NCBI RefSeq assembly: GCF_030542965.1
Contig: NZ_JAUAOA010000002.1
Coordinates: 285,744 to 349,743 of the forward strand
DNA from: Azotosporobacter soli
Lineage (GTDB): Bacteria > Bacillota > Negativicutes > SG130
Reading direction: 5' to 3'
DNA: 64,000 nucleotides
In this document: positions 8,359-18,284 of the stretch, in pieces
Layout: the number at the start of each line of letters is the position of its first letter
How positions within the stretch are numbered: the stretch's first letter is position 1
Translations under genes and position numbers: made by a program
Notes under the pieces: model-generated
The model's input: only the letters and a program-made list of their open reading frames with translations
Databases searched by the model: none
What the model was told of the DNA's origin: nothing

Positions 8359-9261
8359 TCACTGTTCCCTTTGTAACATACACTTCACTGCATTGTATAT
8401 TTTCCCCATCACTACAATTGGTTTCCCGATTAAGTGGTAGCGAATTTTCTTGCTTTTATACAGCCAATATATTTTATTGGTATTTACGACAGTCACGGCT
8501 GAAGCTGAAGTCATTGATTTTTTTGCCACACAATAAATAACTGATTTATACTTCTTAGTGCTTAAAATCTTAAATCCAGCCACTTCCAACAACACTTCCA
8601 ACGACTCCTTGCAAGGATATGAAGAGTGAGCAATACCTGGCATTTCATTGTTTCGGCTGTCTAAAAAATTGGCTATAGCAATGCAAATGACCCCCTCATC
8701 ATTTAGCTTAGCCTGCAGTTTTTTCAATATGCTCTTTATATCAGTAAAAAAGTATATTGAATATATCAGGAATATTGCATCAAAACTTTTATCGAGTTCT
8801 ATATCTTCCACTTGTCCAATAGCACTCTCAATGCCAAGCATTTGATGATAGGATTTTGTCGATGCATCCGTTTCAATGCCAAATACATTGTGTCCATTAT
8901 TCTTTAACATATGTAACAGGTTCCCATAGCCGCACCCGATGTCTAGGATTGCTTTTTTGTTTGCCACAAACGGATAAAAATACTCCATAATCTGGCCTGC
9001 ACTTTTATCCAGCTTTTGCATATGTCTCTGCATATCAAAGTCATTTTTTTGATATTCATCACGCGCAATATCCCACGCTTGCTTTATAACCGCTTGAGGT
9101 GTAATTGGAGATGGAAACAACGTTCCACATGTTTTACAAAGCAACCATTGCTGTACTTTTGCATGATTCCACAGCGCCTGCTGCTGCTTTTCAATCTTAT
9201 TTTCCCAAACAATCCAATTTTCGTCCATTTCACATGTAATGCATTTAGCCAAACTATTCAC
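8359..9261 (-). CDS. SAM-dependent methyltransferase with N-terminal zinc ribbon
   Basis: A 300-residue class I methyltransferase. The N-terminus has paired cysteines at C7/C10 and C42/C45 (CKTCG), a zinc-ribbon layout common in C-methyltransferases of deoxysugar and polysaccharide clusters. The SAM-binding glycine motif ILDIGCGYGN is at about residues 105-114. The start is GTG at 9261 with AGAGG five bases upstream, nine bases after the stop of the previous gene. It probably methylates a sugar (C- or O-methylation) or the glycan terminus; the substrate is unknown. This is one of four methyltransferases in the locus, so the glycan is likely heavily methylated. Confidence 0.85.
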   Translation of the reverse strand: MNSLAKCITCEMDENWIVWENKIEKQQQALWNHAKVQQWLLCKTCGTLFPSPITPQAVIKQAWDIARDEYQKNDFDMQRHMQKLDKSAGQIMEYFYPFVANKKAILDIGCGYGNLLHMLKNNGHNVFGIETDASTKSYHQMLGIESAIGQVEDIELDKSFDAIFLIYSIYFFTDIKSILKKLQAKLNDEGVICIAIANFLDSRNNEMPGIAHSSYPCKESLEVLLEVAGFKILSTKKYKSVIYCVAKKSMTSASAVTVVNTNKIYWLYKSKKIRYHLIGKPIVVMGKIYNAVKCMLQREQ

Positions 9262-9270
9262 TCTTCCCTC

Positions 9271-10689
9271 TCATATTTTACCAATATGATCTATCAACGA
9301 CTCCATAAAAACCTTCACATTCTTTTTCGACAGTGTTACATTACTATATACGCTATCATCACCTGGGGCATAAAGAATAAAAGGATTTGTGCAACTGTAT
9401 ATTTTTGCAATTGATTCTACTCGCTTTTCAAACGGTATTTTCTGATTCAATTTATCTTCTATTGTATTCTTCAATTCAGTAAAATTCAGTGAAGTCTTGC
9501 CATCTAAAAACTCCGAGAAAAATGTATCACCGAAAAGAATTGCCTCTCGCCCCAATAAAAATGCTTCAAACGCAGCTGTTCCAGTTACAGATATAGTAAG
9601 CGCAGCCTTACTAATAATCTCCCTTGAGTTTGTCTTATAATATGCAACCCGCACCCCAGCGCGCTTTCGTATTTTATTAATTAAACTATTGCCTCGTATC
9701 AATATACAACTTGGGTGTTCCTTAACAATTAAAGTGTATTCACTTGGCATACTCATCCTTATCGCATCAATAACCCTCAATTGATCTACATAATACGGAG
9801 CTGGCGTATTTATAGAAGATTCCGGTGTGTATTGCAGTGGATAATATATGAATTTTGTGGGAAACTCTTCGATTGTTTTATAATCATATATACTTTTATT
9901 ATATTGTGTCCTACTAGCCCATATAAGATTTCTTATTAAAGGTAAATTGTTTAAAATCCGGTATCTAACTCCATCAATTGACTGATAAGAACGTTCTACA
10001 TAAAGTTGCTGAAAGTATCGTGCCATTCGCTTATATAATGGGGTCTTAAAAACCGATGCCTTTTTTCCGCTGCAATTTTGCAAACTCTCTGGATAAATAC
10101 TCGGTGGTTGATGCTGCTTTTCAAATTGTTCTAGAAATAATTTTGCTCTTTCAAGCTGGCGTTGCTCCGCTACAGCATAGTGTGGTAATGGTTCGGTAAC
10201 CTCATGAGAAAAATAAGATTCACCAATATTTCTAGCATTACACGGAAATATGCTTACCACTCCCATTTCTTTAGCCAAAGAATTCAAAATCATTCCTTCA
10301 TGCGATTCCACATGTGGAAAAATCAAATAGTCAGGTCGACTCTGTTGCAAGAATTTTTTATAAACTAAATATGTGCTAATCGCATTTTTTTCTTGTTCAA
10401 TACTTGATTTCCCTTTTATAGTTTTCTTATCACTTTCAATATCACGATAAATATTTCCAGAATACGTAACCAATACCTCTTTATCTAATAGTAGGTCATA
10501 TGTTTTCTTAAATTCATCATGTAAGTAATATACATTTTCATCACCAAGTAAGTTTTTAAATTGTTTCAAATAATTAGAAGTCGGGAATATAATTGCCCAC
10601 TCAATTTCGGGATACACTTGTTTGGCATATTTTATCAATTCATAAAAAAATATCGGGAATGATCCAAAGCCATGAATTGCAATTTTCAT
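9271..10689 (-). CDS. Capsule-polysaccharide-synthase-like protein (KpsS/KpsC-type fold)
   Basis: A 472-residue cytoplasmic protein. The C-terminal half carries signatures of the Capsule_synth family: FIYYPLQYTPESS, then LIVKEHPS, then SVTGTAAFEAFLLGREAILFG. KpsS/KpsC proteins of this fold transfer Kdo residues onto lipid in capsule systems. Related proteins of unknown donor specificity occur widely in O-antigen loci and near nonulosonate genes. With pseudaminic-type genes in the same operon, transfer of a CMP-activated sugar is a reasonable inference but not shown. An AGAGGG ribosome site precedes the ATG. The gene is strongly AT-rich. Confidence 0.75.
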   Translation of the reverse strand: MKIAIHGFGSFPIFFYELIKYAKQVYPEIEWAIIFPTSNYLKQFKNLLGDENVYYLHDEFKKTYDLLLDKEVLVTYSGNIYRDIESDKKTIKGKSSIEQEKNAISTYLVYKKFLQQSRPDYLIFPHVESHEGMILNSLAKEMGVVSIFPCNARNIGESYFSHEVTEPLPHYAVAEQRQLERAKLFLEQFEKQHQPPSIYPESLQNCSGKKASVFKTPLYKRMARYFQQLYVERSYQSIDGVRYRILNNLPLIRNLIWASRTQYNKSIYDYKTIEEFPTKFIYYPLQYTPESSINTPAPYYVDQLRVIDAIRMSMPSEYTLIVKEHPSCILIRGNSLINKIRKRAGVRVAYYKTNSREIISKAALTISVTGTAAFEAFLLGREAILFGDTFFSEFLDGKTSLNFTELKNTIEDKLNQKIPFEKRVESIAKIYSCTNPFILYAPGDDSVYSNVTLSKKNVKVFMESLIDHIGKI

Positions 10690-10708
10690 TTCACTCTACC
10701 CTCTTTAA

Positions 10709-11866
10709 TTACAGTTTTGAAAAATATTCAAAGTTCAGTTCCGCTTTTTCTTTCAATTTAGTCGTTATTTGAGGATCAATTTTCATTTTTTCATAGTTTT
10801 TTATCGCAGTCATTAAAAAATCAACCGATAGATTTCCAATATTACACTGAGGCATATCATATATCTCACATAAATCAGATAATTTATTATCATGAACCAA
10901 ACCTACAAACGGTATTTCAAACAACGCTGCCATGACTAAACTATGAAAGCGCATACCAATAATCATATCTAATTCCGCATAAGTAGAATTTATCGCTTCT
11001 GCTTTTTCTATAATTGGTATTACAACACCCGTTTTCTTAGACACTGCTTTGTTAATGCAATTCATCACATCAAAATCGCTTACTTTATAACTATTTCCCT
11101 CACAATTCATAATATGAAACGGTAACAATCGTACTTCCCATTCTTCATTTTTTTCTTGCCACAAACGTTCCAAAAAATCTGTCATTATCGATTTGATATG
11201 CTCATTTAATGGACCGTCTCCTTTATCTACTATTGTGATCCCTATTATTTTTCGCCTTCTTGTCGTTACCGCTTTTTTGCAATTTATATCTAATGAATAA
11301 GCTAGGTCAGCAGTAGTCTTAATTTTGTCTATCGCTCCGCCGTTTGCCCGACTTGCAATAAGCGCTGCCGCTTTATCACGAACACAGAAACTATCACTTA
11401 ATCGAATAATAGCTTGCAACATTAAATAGCTACTTCTGTATTGAAGTGCCGAAACCCCTAATCCCAGTACAATAATTTTCTTTCCCATCATTTTAGCAAT
11501 TAGACAAAACAGCACCAATAACAGCAGCGACATTTGTGATGGTTTATCATGAACCAAAGTTCCACCACCAATTACCAATGCATCTGCTTGATGGCACAGT
11601 CTAGCATATTGGGATAGATATTCAAAACCTCGCAAAACTTTTCCTTTGGATGCATCACTAATTATTCGGTCTATCTTTGAATATACCACATTGTATTTCA
11701 CATCAAAAGCTGGCCCTTCATCCAAGCTTCGTACAATAAAGCTTGCCTCCGGAACACATTTCTTTATTCCAAGTATTAACGCTTGCAAAAGCAAATCATC
11801 ACCAAAATTGTGAAATCCATAATATCCGTATAAAAAAAATCTTCTGTACGAATTTTGTTTCCTCAA
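10709..11866 (-). CDS. Polysaccharide pyruvyl transferase family protein (CsaB-like)
   Basis: A 385-residue protein of the pyruvyl-transferase family. Visible signatures are GYYGFHNFGDDLLLQALI near the N-terminus, ALVIGGGTLVHD, GKKIIVLGLGVSAL, and the C-terminal MIGMRFHSLVMAALFEIPFVGL segment holding the family Arg/His. It would transfer a pyruvyl group from phosphoenolpyruvate to make a ketal on a sugar of the repeat unit. The start is TTG at 11866, with AAGGAG eight bases upstream. Some members of this family are glycosyltransferases instead, so pyruvylation remains an inference. Confidence 0.8.
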   Translation of the reverse strand: MRKQNSYRRFFLYGYYGFHNFGDDLLLQALILGIKKCVPEASFIVRSLDEGPAFDVKYNVVYSKIDRIISDASKGKVLRGFEYLSQYARLCHQADALVIGGGTLVHDKPSQMSLLLLVLFCLIAKMMGKKIIVLGLGVSALQYRSSYLMLQAIIRLSDSFCVRDKAAALIASRANGGAIDKIKTTADLAYSLDINCKKAVTTRRRKIIGITIVDKGDGPLNEHIKSIMTDFLERLWQEKNEEWEVRLLPFHIMNCEGNSYKVSDFDVMNCINKAVSKKTGVVIPIIEKAEAINSTYAELDMIIGMRFHSLVMAALFEIPFVGLVHDNKLSDLCEIYDMPQCNIGNLSVDFLMTAIKNYEKMKIDPQITTKLKEKAELNFEYFSKL

Positions 11867-11956
11867 GGTTACCGCTCCTTATTTTTGCCTACTTTTCATT
11901 ATGGATATCTGTCACTTTTTTCAAAACGGTAGCGCTATGATACTTCTTTAAAAATA

Positions 11957-12649
11957 TTATTTTTCTGCAGAAATACTCAAATACTCAATCTGCTGAGTCA
12001 TTCCCCTATAACTTCTAGTATCTACCTCAATCGAAACATTGACAAAGCCTTCATTGTCCAACATTTCTTTCGCTTTAATCGGCGTCAAAAAGCATGTTCT
12101 TCCCGCATTATTAAGAGGAACCTCCTTATTAATCGCATTGTCTATGGTATATGCATCAATGTATGTTCCCCCACCATTTAAAAAAGTAACGCTGCGTGCC
12201 CCTAAATGATATTGAAACAACCTCCCCCCTTTTTTCAGACAACGATATATCTCACTATACGCCTTACTATGTTCCATAATATTTAGATGTTGCATTGACA
12301 CAACATCAATAATCAAATCAAAAAACTGATCCGGAAACTCTATTGCAGTCATATCCCCTCTAAAAAGTTGAGCGGCTACTCCCCAATCTGCCATTACTTT
12401 ATGACAATATTTCAAGCCGGTAGGTGCAATATCAATCCCATATGAATCAAATCCTTCTTTAGAGAGCATCCATAAATTTGCCCCACTGCCACAGCCGATT
12501 TCCAAAACCTTTAATTTATTTCGCTGCTCATGCGACATTGAAAAATAATTACTACCAATAAAACGCATTAACGCTTCGTTAGGGTAACGTCTTTGCGACG
12601 CAATCCCACCTTGTTGATAAAATTCTTCAAAAATTGTACTCATCAACAT
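11957..12649 (-). CDS. SAM-dependent methyltransferase
   Basis: A 230-residue class I methyltransferase with VLEIGCGSGANLWMLSKEG as the SAM-binding motif (from about residue 48) and SYGIDIAPTGL as the acidic-loop segment. The short N-terminus (FEEFYQQGGIASQRRYPNEALMRF) resembles that of the methyltransferase at 25334-26017, so the two may be paralogues acting on similar sugars. The ATG at 12649 has GGGAG four bases upstream; an in-frame ATG two codons later is an alternative. The substrate is unknown, most likely a sugar hydroxyl or amine of the O-antigen unit. Confidence 0.85.
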   Translation of the reverse strand: MLMSTIFEEFYQQGGIASQRRYPNEALMRFIGSNYFSMSHEQRNKLKVLEIGCGSGANLWMLSKEGFDSYGIDIAPTGLKYCHKVMADWGVAAQLFRGDMTAIEFPDQFFDLIIDVVSMQHLNIMEHSKAYSEIYRCLKKGGRLFQYHLGARSVTFLNGGGTYIDAYTIDNAINKEVPLNNAGRTCFLTPIKAKEMLDNEGFVNVSIEVDTRSYRGMTQQIEYLSISAEK

Positions 12650-12677
12650 TCAGCTCCCACTCTTGTTATTACTCGCA

Positions 12678-13913
12678 TTAGTCTCCACACAAACCCGTAA
12701 ATAGCTGGTCAAATTTACAGCTATTGTTTCTTATATCATACAGTTTTCGTACCTCGCTCCGATTAACGCTAATTTCTTTACCGCTATTAACGATTACCCG
12801 TTCAATCATTTTAGCAATCCCCTCTACATCAAAAGGATCTATCACGGTACCACCTAAGTCTCTAATTAACTTTTCAGATGTCCCTTGCGGCGTAATGCCA
12901 AAAAGGTCAACCCCGGCTCCGACATAATCAATCAATTTACTCGGCAGAAAAACACTTTTTTCCGCTGGGGCATCAATCACTAACAGAACATCTGCCTCTT
13001 GCATTTTTTGCAATGATTCCTGATACCCTACTGCCTTTTTCACTTCTACCAATCCTTTCGGCAATGCCTGGTAGGCTGGCGAAATCAGCATTCGGCGCGG
13101 AATACCGCCAATCAGTTCAACTCGAATGTTTTCTAGAATGGCAGCATTTCGGCGTTGCAGAATCGCCAGCGCTTTAAATAGCGGTTCCGGCGTTCTGTGT
13201 CCATAAAAATTTCCTACATGTCGAAATAAGATTGCTTTTTCGGAGTTATTATATTTTTGCGACTCATATAGGTTTGTATCATAAGAATGCGCCAAAACAA
13301 CTGCTTTATCGGCATTTATATGCAGGTATTTCTGCATAACCAGTTGTTTCGTTTCCAATGACGTAAAAATCACTTTTTCAGCCTTATTAATAACTTCCTC
13401 CTCCATTCGACGATTAAATTTTCGACATAGAAAATCATTACGTCGAAACGGATTATCCACCCACGGATCACTAAAATGCGCAACCCACGGAACATCCGGG
13501 AAGAGCTCCTTGAACTTCAAACCTATTAAGTGGTCAGACATCGGATTTCCGAACGTAACGATTGCATCTACCCTCGCATCGCTGCTTTCTATATATTTTT
13601 GAACTGCATGCATCGCTTTAGGAATCCACCACTTATATGGATCCGGCCTTTCTGAATAGGGAGTAAAAATTTTGGTCGCAATATTATGAATAATACCAGG
13701 CAGTCTGTATTTATAGGGCACAGTGATATGTAGCCCCATCTTCTCATGAAAATCTGCGTACAAACCGCCATCTTCTTTTTCCCTGTCATCATGCCCTGAT
13801 ACAGCAATAATCCTATGCTTGGAATGATATAAAAGACGACCGATTTGGATTGACTGCGCACTTAAGACCGGCGGCAAAAAATAAGATATAGCCAATATCG
13901 TAAATTGTCTCAC
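12678..13913 (-). CDS. Glycosyltransferase (GT4-like, GT-B fold)
   Basis: A 411-residue GT-B type transferase. It starts RQFTILAISYFLPPVLSAQS, contains VPWVAHFSDPWVDNPF and DAIVTFGNPMSDHLIGLKF in the N-terminal domain, and has the C-terminal donor-domain segments FRHVGNFYGHRTPEPLFKAL and VFLPSKLIDYVGAG. A longer frame begins at GTG 13940 and overlaps the ABC transporter stop. The internal GTG at 13913 has AGAGAGGTG five bases upstream and starts at the usual point for the family, so I use it. It probably adds one sugar of the repeat unit before export by the flippase encoded just upstream. Confidence 0.82.
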   Translation of the reverse strand: MRQFTILAISYFLPPVLSAQSIQIGRLLYHSKHRIIAVSGHDDREKEDGGLYADFHEKMGLHITVPYKYRLPGIIHNIATKIFTPYSERPDPYKWWIPKAMHAVQKYIESSDARVDAIVTFGNPMSDHLIGLKFKELFPDVPWVAHFSDPWVDNPFRRNDFLCRKFNRRMEEEVINKAEKVIFTSLETKQLVMQKYLHINADKAVVLAHSYDTNLYESQKYNNSEKAILFRHVGNFYGHRTPEPLFKALAILQRRNAAILENIRVELIGGIPRRMLISPAYQALPKGLVEVKKAVGYQESLQKMQEADVLLVIDAPAEKSVFLPSKLIDYVGAGVDLFGITPQGTSEKLIRDLGGTVIDPFDVEGIAKMIERVIVNSGKEISVNRSEVRKLYDIRNNSCKFDQLFTGLCGD

Positions 13914-13939
13914 GCTTTCACCTCTCTTGAGTATACTCA

Positions 13940-15679
13940 CTATATTATTTCAGCCCGTCCATTATCAAACTGTATTTTAAATGTACAATTTTCCAATGTA
14001 CTTAGACGATGCGCGATGGCAATGATTGTAATTTGCCCTTTTAATTTCAAAATAGTATTCGTTATATTTTTTTCTGTTTCAGTGTCGAGCGCCGCTGTTG
14101 CTTCATCTAAAATCAAAACTTGGGGATTATGGTACAACGCTCGTGCGATCCCGATTCGCTGACGCTGTCCACCTGACAATTTCACACCTCGTTCACCTAC
14201 TTGGGTATCCATTTTTTGTGGTAATTCTTCAATATACTCATATAACTCTGCCATATGCAGTACTTTTATTAATCGTTTCTCATCAATCTCGTTTGTATTT
14301 ATTCCCATTGCCACATTATCTCTTATCGTTCCATCAATCAGATAAATCGTCTGTGGTACATACGCTAAATTAGCTTGCCAACCATCAATATTTTTGAAAA
14401 CATCTTGACCATCGACCATTATTTCGCCGCATGTCGGCTCTAACAAGCCCAATAAAATATCCACAAAGGTAGTTTTTCCGGCCCCAGATGCACCAACAAT
14501 TCCTACAAAGCTGCCTTTAGGAATACTAAAAGAGATATTATCCAGTACGGTCTTTTCCTGTTCCGGATAAATAAAACTTAAGTTGGAAATTTTAATTTGA
14601 GATGTAAATTCCATTTTGCAGCCCACATCCTTACGGTCTTGCAACTGCAATTCATTTCCAGCATTTTTAATTAACATTAAATCATCATATAGTGAATCAA
14701 ACGTCGGCATTAAATATTTCAACAACGCCGATAAATTAACAATTCGGTTTACACAAGGCATCAAGCGAAAACCAGCCAGAGCCAAGACTCCTAATAACGG
14801 TACGATCACACTTGGTTCATACCCTAACAATAATTTAATTATAATAATTGCTAAAAGTCCTACCGTTACAATTCCTTCAATTAAGAATCGCGGGAGTTGG
14901 CTGGTAATGATAAAAAAACGATTTGCTTCGCAACATTTTTCATAGGCCTCGCTAAACTGTTCAAAAAAATATCGTTCTTTCTTAAGTACCTTTGTTTCTT
15001 TTATTGAGCCTAACCCTTGCTCCAACCACTTCGTCATTTCAGCCGAATATTCGACTTGATTTTTTCCTTGTTGATCCAATTTTATCCGGACTGCTCTCAT
15101 TATAGCATAGACAAACGCTCCCATTATCCCCGCAACAACAGTCGCTGTAAACGGATCAATATAGATCAGCATTATCCAAATAACCACAGCGGTTACAATT
15201 TCAATTGTTAGTGCAAATAAGCTTACCAAAATATTAGAAAACACATAAGTCACCGATGTTGTTACATTTCTTAATAGTTCCGAAGTGTTTTTATTCACAT
15301 GATATAGGTATGGTTTTGCTAAATATAATGCCATAAGCAATCGTGCAAATTTTTTTTGATTATTGAGTGAAAAAGTCACTTGCAATCGAGTAATCCAAAT
15401 CATATACCAATTCTTAAAAATAAATAAAAGAATCAACAGTAGCGCACAAAATATAATAAAATCCGTGTGTGAATTTACACCCACCAAATTGATATATCTT
15501 TTAAGCCATACAGCCTGATCCCAAAATAAGGAATCACTCATCATTGATATAAGTGGAAAAATCGCACTAATCCCAACTGCCTCCAACACCGCTGCTATCA
15601 ACATAAAACCTACCATAAGCCCGCAATATCGCTGTTCTTTCGGCGTGAATATTGAAAAAAATTTAATTAATGCATACAT
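13940..15679 (-). CDS. PglK/MsbA-like ABC transporter, probable lipid-linked oligosaccharide flippase
   Basis: A 579-residue half-transporter with membrane and ATPase domains fused. Six membrane segments occupy about residues 20-320. The ATPase has Walker A GASGAGKT (396-403), signature LSGGQ (501-505), Walker B VLILDE (521-526) and a late His switch (AIAHR). The N-terminus (AVLEAVGISAIFPLISMMSD) is typical of PglK-type flippases that move undecaprenyl-linked oligosaccharides to the periplasm. No Wzx or Wzm/Wzt was found, so this is the likely O-unit exporter. A decayed copy of its N-terminal half lies at 3000-3601. Confidence 0.88.
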   Translation of the reverse strand: MYALIKFFSIFTPKEQRYCGLMVGFMLIAAVLEAVGISAIFPLISMMSDSLFWDQAVWLKRYINLVGVNSHTDFIIFCALLLILLFIFKNWYMIWITRLQVTFSLNNQKKFARLLMALYLAKPYLYHVNKNTSELLRNVTTSVTYVFSNILVSLFALTIEIVTAVVIWIMLIYIDPFTATVVAGIMGAFVYAIMRAVRIKLDQQGKNQVEYSAEMTKWLEQGLGSIKETKVLKKERYFFEQFSEAYEKCCEANRFFIITSQLPRFLIEGIVTVGLLAIIIIKLLLGYEPSVIVPLLGVLALAGFRLMPCVNRIVNLSALLKYLMPTFDSLYDDLMLIKNAGNELQLQDRKDVGCKMEFTSQIKISNLSFIYPEQEKTVLDNISFSIPKGSFVGIVGASGAGKTTFVDILLGLLEPTCGEIMVDGQDVFKNIDGWQANLAYVPQTIYLIDGTIRDNVAMGINTNEIDEKRLIKVLHMAELYEYIEELPQKMDTQVGERGVKLSGGQRQRIGIARALYHNPQVLILDEATAALDTETEKNITNTILKLKGQITIIAIAHRLSTLENCTFKIQFDNGRAEII

Positions 15680-15839
15680 TTAGCAACCTGCCTATTTTAT
15701 TATTTACTAACTCAAGCTGTCGATTTCAACCATTCGCTATTCTTTATAAGCACCCCCTGGTACCGCGAACACCATTTGCGGTCAGGCAGCTTCATTTGAA
15801 CGGTCTCTCTTTCACACCTAAGTTTGATAACAAGAAAAT

Positions 15840-15885
15840 GAGGTATCTACGGAAAAATATCTGAGATGTTTTCCCAAGATACCTC
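15840..15885 (-). terminator. Large imperfect hairpin, possible terminator downstream of the methyltransferase gene
   Basis: Outer arms GAGGTATCT and AGATACCTC are perfect complements, and inner arms GGAAAA and TTTTCC extend the stem after a two-base internal loop. It lies in the 268-base gap between the methyltransferase at 15948 and the ABC transporter. On the minus strand it is followed by only a short T-rich run (ATTTTCTTG), so termination may be partial. A small palindromic repeat element is the alternative. Confidence 0.5.
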
Positions 15886-15947
15886 TTATTAATATGGTCG
15901 TACCACAATCAATAATTATTCCTGGTAGCTTTTAACATCCACAATAT

Positions 15948-17123
15948 TTATTGCGCTAAGACTATGATTTCACTAGCCGAAAAACTTTTATTGAACGCTT
16001 TGCTGATATACTCAAGAATTGCCTTTTTATTTAACTCACTAAAGACAATCAGCAATTCGCTATTTTTAATGTGTTGTTCGAGTTGCATTGGCATAACTGT
16101 TTTTCGCGCTTCTATGAAGTCACATTTGCACGGATCTGCATCAACGATTTCAATGCCTTCCTTCGGTAGTAGTCGGCCATTTACAAAGCGCATTAAATTG
16201 TCATTTGCGCACCATAGCGTAACTTTGCCGCCCCGCTTACATATCGCACTCATTTGCTCAAAAGCCTCTGTCATCTTTAGTTCAAAAAGTTCCACTTTCT
16301 CACTTGCTTTCTTAATGCAATTCCTGTTACTTTCCACAATATTTTGAGCACGATTGCTACTGCTTTTATTTTCAGTTTTCATATATACAGCCGTAAATCC
16401 AAATCCTCTACTGCATGGCCATTCACCTTCCACTGTCGCAAACCCAATATTTTCACAAAATAGATTTAATGTTTCTCGACTAAAGTGATTAACATGTTCA
16501 GATAAGCTTAATGACGCAGGATATTGCTCATAGAGCATCAAATCCGGTACTTCTACGATCAAAATCCCCTCTTTTTTCAACACTTCATAACATTGCAATA
16601 AAAACGCACGCGGATCCGGGATATGCTCTAATACAAAATAATGTGCTGCCACATCAATTTTTCCTTTAGGAAGATCAAATATTGATTTATAATCTGAGTC
16701 TACCGCTGAATTAACTTCGACCGTTATGATGCTATCAAAATACTCTCTTATACTTTCATGAAACTGAGTGTGTGCATTGCAACCAATCTCTACAAAGCTG
16801 CTTTCTTTAGACAGCTTTTTTCTTGTTTTATCCAACACTTTCTCAAGCGCTTTCTTTCTTGTTTCGGGCTCAAAATCCATTGTCGATCCACCGAAATGTA
16901 CATATGAATCTTTATAATATTCATCAAGCGTAGCTGCCGTCGCTACTGGTGAGACAAAAACAAATCCGCATTTTGTACACATTACATTGTTGGCCGGCAA
17001 ACACCATATTCCCGATTTCGTGCGTTGCTTATTATATTTATTTACCCACAAACTTTCTAATACATCATTTCCACAGCATTCACAAACTCTATTTTCCGTA
17101 TCAATTTTCATCAGTTTAGCCAT
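15948..17123 (-). CDS. SAM-dependent methyltransferase with zinc ribbon and C-terminal Rossmann-like domain
   Basis: A 391-residue protein. The N-terminus holds paired cysteines (CECCG and CTKCGFVFVSP), followed by a class I methyltransferase core (SSFVEIGCNAH; DVAAHYFVLEHIPDPRAFL), and a C-terminal domain with GGKVTLWCANDN. This three-part layout is that of sugar C-methyltransferases such as the NovU/TylC3 type. The longer frame starts at 17159, but ATG 17123 has an exact AGGAGG site six bases upstream, so I chose it. A C-methyl branched sugar is a reasonable guess, though the usual DegT or 2,3-dehydratase partners of that pathway are not adjacent. Confidence 0.82.
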   Translation of the reverse strand: MAKLMKIDTENRVCECCGNDVLESLWVNKYNKQRTKSGIWCLPANNVMCTKCGFVFVSPVATAATLDEYYKDSYVHFGGSTMDFEPETRKKALEKVLDKTRKKLSKESSFVEIGCNAHTQFHESIREYFDSIITVEVNSAVDSDYKSIFDLPKGKIDVAAHYFVLEHIPDPRAFLLQCYEVLKKEGILIVEVPDLMLYEQYPASLSLSEHVNHFSRETLNLFCENIGFATVEGEWPCSRGFGFTAVYMKTENKSSSNRAQNIVESNRNCIKKASEKVELFELKMTEAFEQMSAICKRGGKVTLWCANDNLMRFVNGRLLPKEGIEIVDADPCKCDFIEARKTVMPMQLEQHIKNSELLIVFSELNKKAILEYISKAFNKSFSASEIIVLAQ

Positions 17124-17159
17124 TACAAACCTCCTGCATCTTTCGAATTCCGTCCCCAT

Positions 17160-18230
17160 CTAAATCACAGCGCATTGCGTCATCAGCCGCAGAAAAAAAT
17201 GTGTTGCAAATCCCTCTTTAAAATAGCCGATGCTGCACTCTTTTTCGGTTGGTACGTTGACATCTCCCGGATATGATCTCATTCCTATTCGATACCAACG
17301 CAATCCCAGTTCTTGCATATATTTTATTGCACTCATTTGCACCAAATGTCCCAATGGTTTATCAAATAAATTTCTATCATATACTCCTATGGCGTACATT
17401 CCTTCATCTTTTGAAATATGAAACAATCCGCCCCCCACCAGTACACCCTGGCTATCTACTAACGTTACCAAAAAAGCGTCTCCGCTATTAATAGCCGCCC
17501 TTTGCTTTTCCCATGATTCAATTGATCGAGTTACTCGACCAGCTACTCTGTAATGCAACTGTCTGAATTCATCAAACTCCACACCAGAAATAGTAGCACT
17601 GATTTTCACATCCCAAAGTCGTTCGCCTTGCGTAATCAACGCTTTATAGCTTTTTCTCAGATTCGTCTTAATCTCACTTATATTTTTTGATAAGTCAACA
17701 TATAATTCATGTGCAATTTGAACATTGGCCCCCCGTTCCATTATTTTACGGTGCCAATTATTCAGGCTTTGGTTAATCACAATTGCATTTCCAGACCATT
17801 TCGGCTGTTGAATAAACTTGCAAACTTTGCTTAAAACTTGCAAACACTTTTCCTGCATTTTTTTTACTTTTTTTTCAGATAATGACTGTATGAACAGTGG
17901 CTCGATAACAGCCCCCTCGTTTGAACCAATCGACCAATGTCCGTCTCTTTTTTGCAACATTAACGGCCAAATTCCTACCGCTACATTCGATTCAAAAATA
18001 ATAATGGGAAACTCTTTTACCGATTCAACAAAGTTACGCATATATTCCGCTTGATAGATACTATACGCGCGAGTATAACCAACTGGTACAAATTCCAGTC
18101 GGTTAAGAACATTCATCCATTCTTCTGAAGCTTCACTAGCCATTTTAACTGCCATTTCCGCATCTGCAAAGCACGCTATTATCTCTTCGCATACTTGGGC
18201 TTCATTCACCGCATTTATATTGTCCGACAT
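17160..18230 (-). CDS. FemAB/GNAT-type acyltransferase (Acetyltransf_6-like)
   Basis: A 356-residue protein with a two-lobed GNAT layout. The recognisable part is the second half: LRKSYKALITQGERLWDVKIS, then FDEFRQLHYRVAGRVTRSIESWEKQ, GDAFLVTLVDSQGVLVGGGLF, and a final IGMRSYPGD segment, a pattern of FemAB-like acyltransferases. It lies immediately after pseI in the nonulosonate operon, so it may supply the N-acyl transfer that a short PseH performs in other organisms, or use an aminoacyl donor. It is twice the length of PseH. The start ATG has GGGAG nine bases upstream. Confidence 0.65.
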   Translation of the reverse strand: MSDNINAVNEAQVCEEIIACFADAEMAVKMASEASEEWMNVLNRLEFVPVGYTRAYSIYQAEYMRNFVESVKEFPIIIFESNVAVGIWPLMLQKRDGHWSIGSNEGAVIEPLFIQSLSEKKVKKMQEKCLQVLSKVCKFIQQPKWSGNAIVINQSLNNWHRKIMERGANVQIAHELYVDLSKNISEIKTNLRKSYKALITQGERLWDVKISATISGVEFDEFRQLHYRVAGRVTRSIESWEKQRAAINSGDAFLVTLVDSQGVLVGGGLFHISKDEGMYAIGVYDRNLFDKPLGHLVQMSAIKYMQELGLRWYRIGMRSYPGDVNVPTEKECSIGYFKEGFATHFFLRLMTQCAVI

Positions 18231-18284
18231 TCTACTGTACTCCCTGTCATCTTAGAATCGCCCCCACTTACCGCACTGCTGTTC

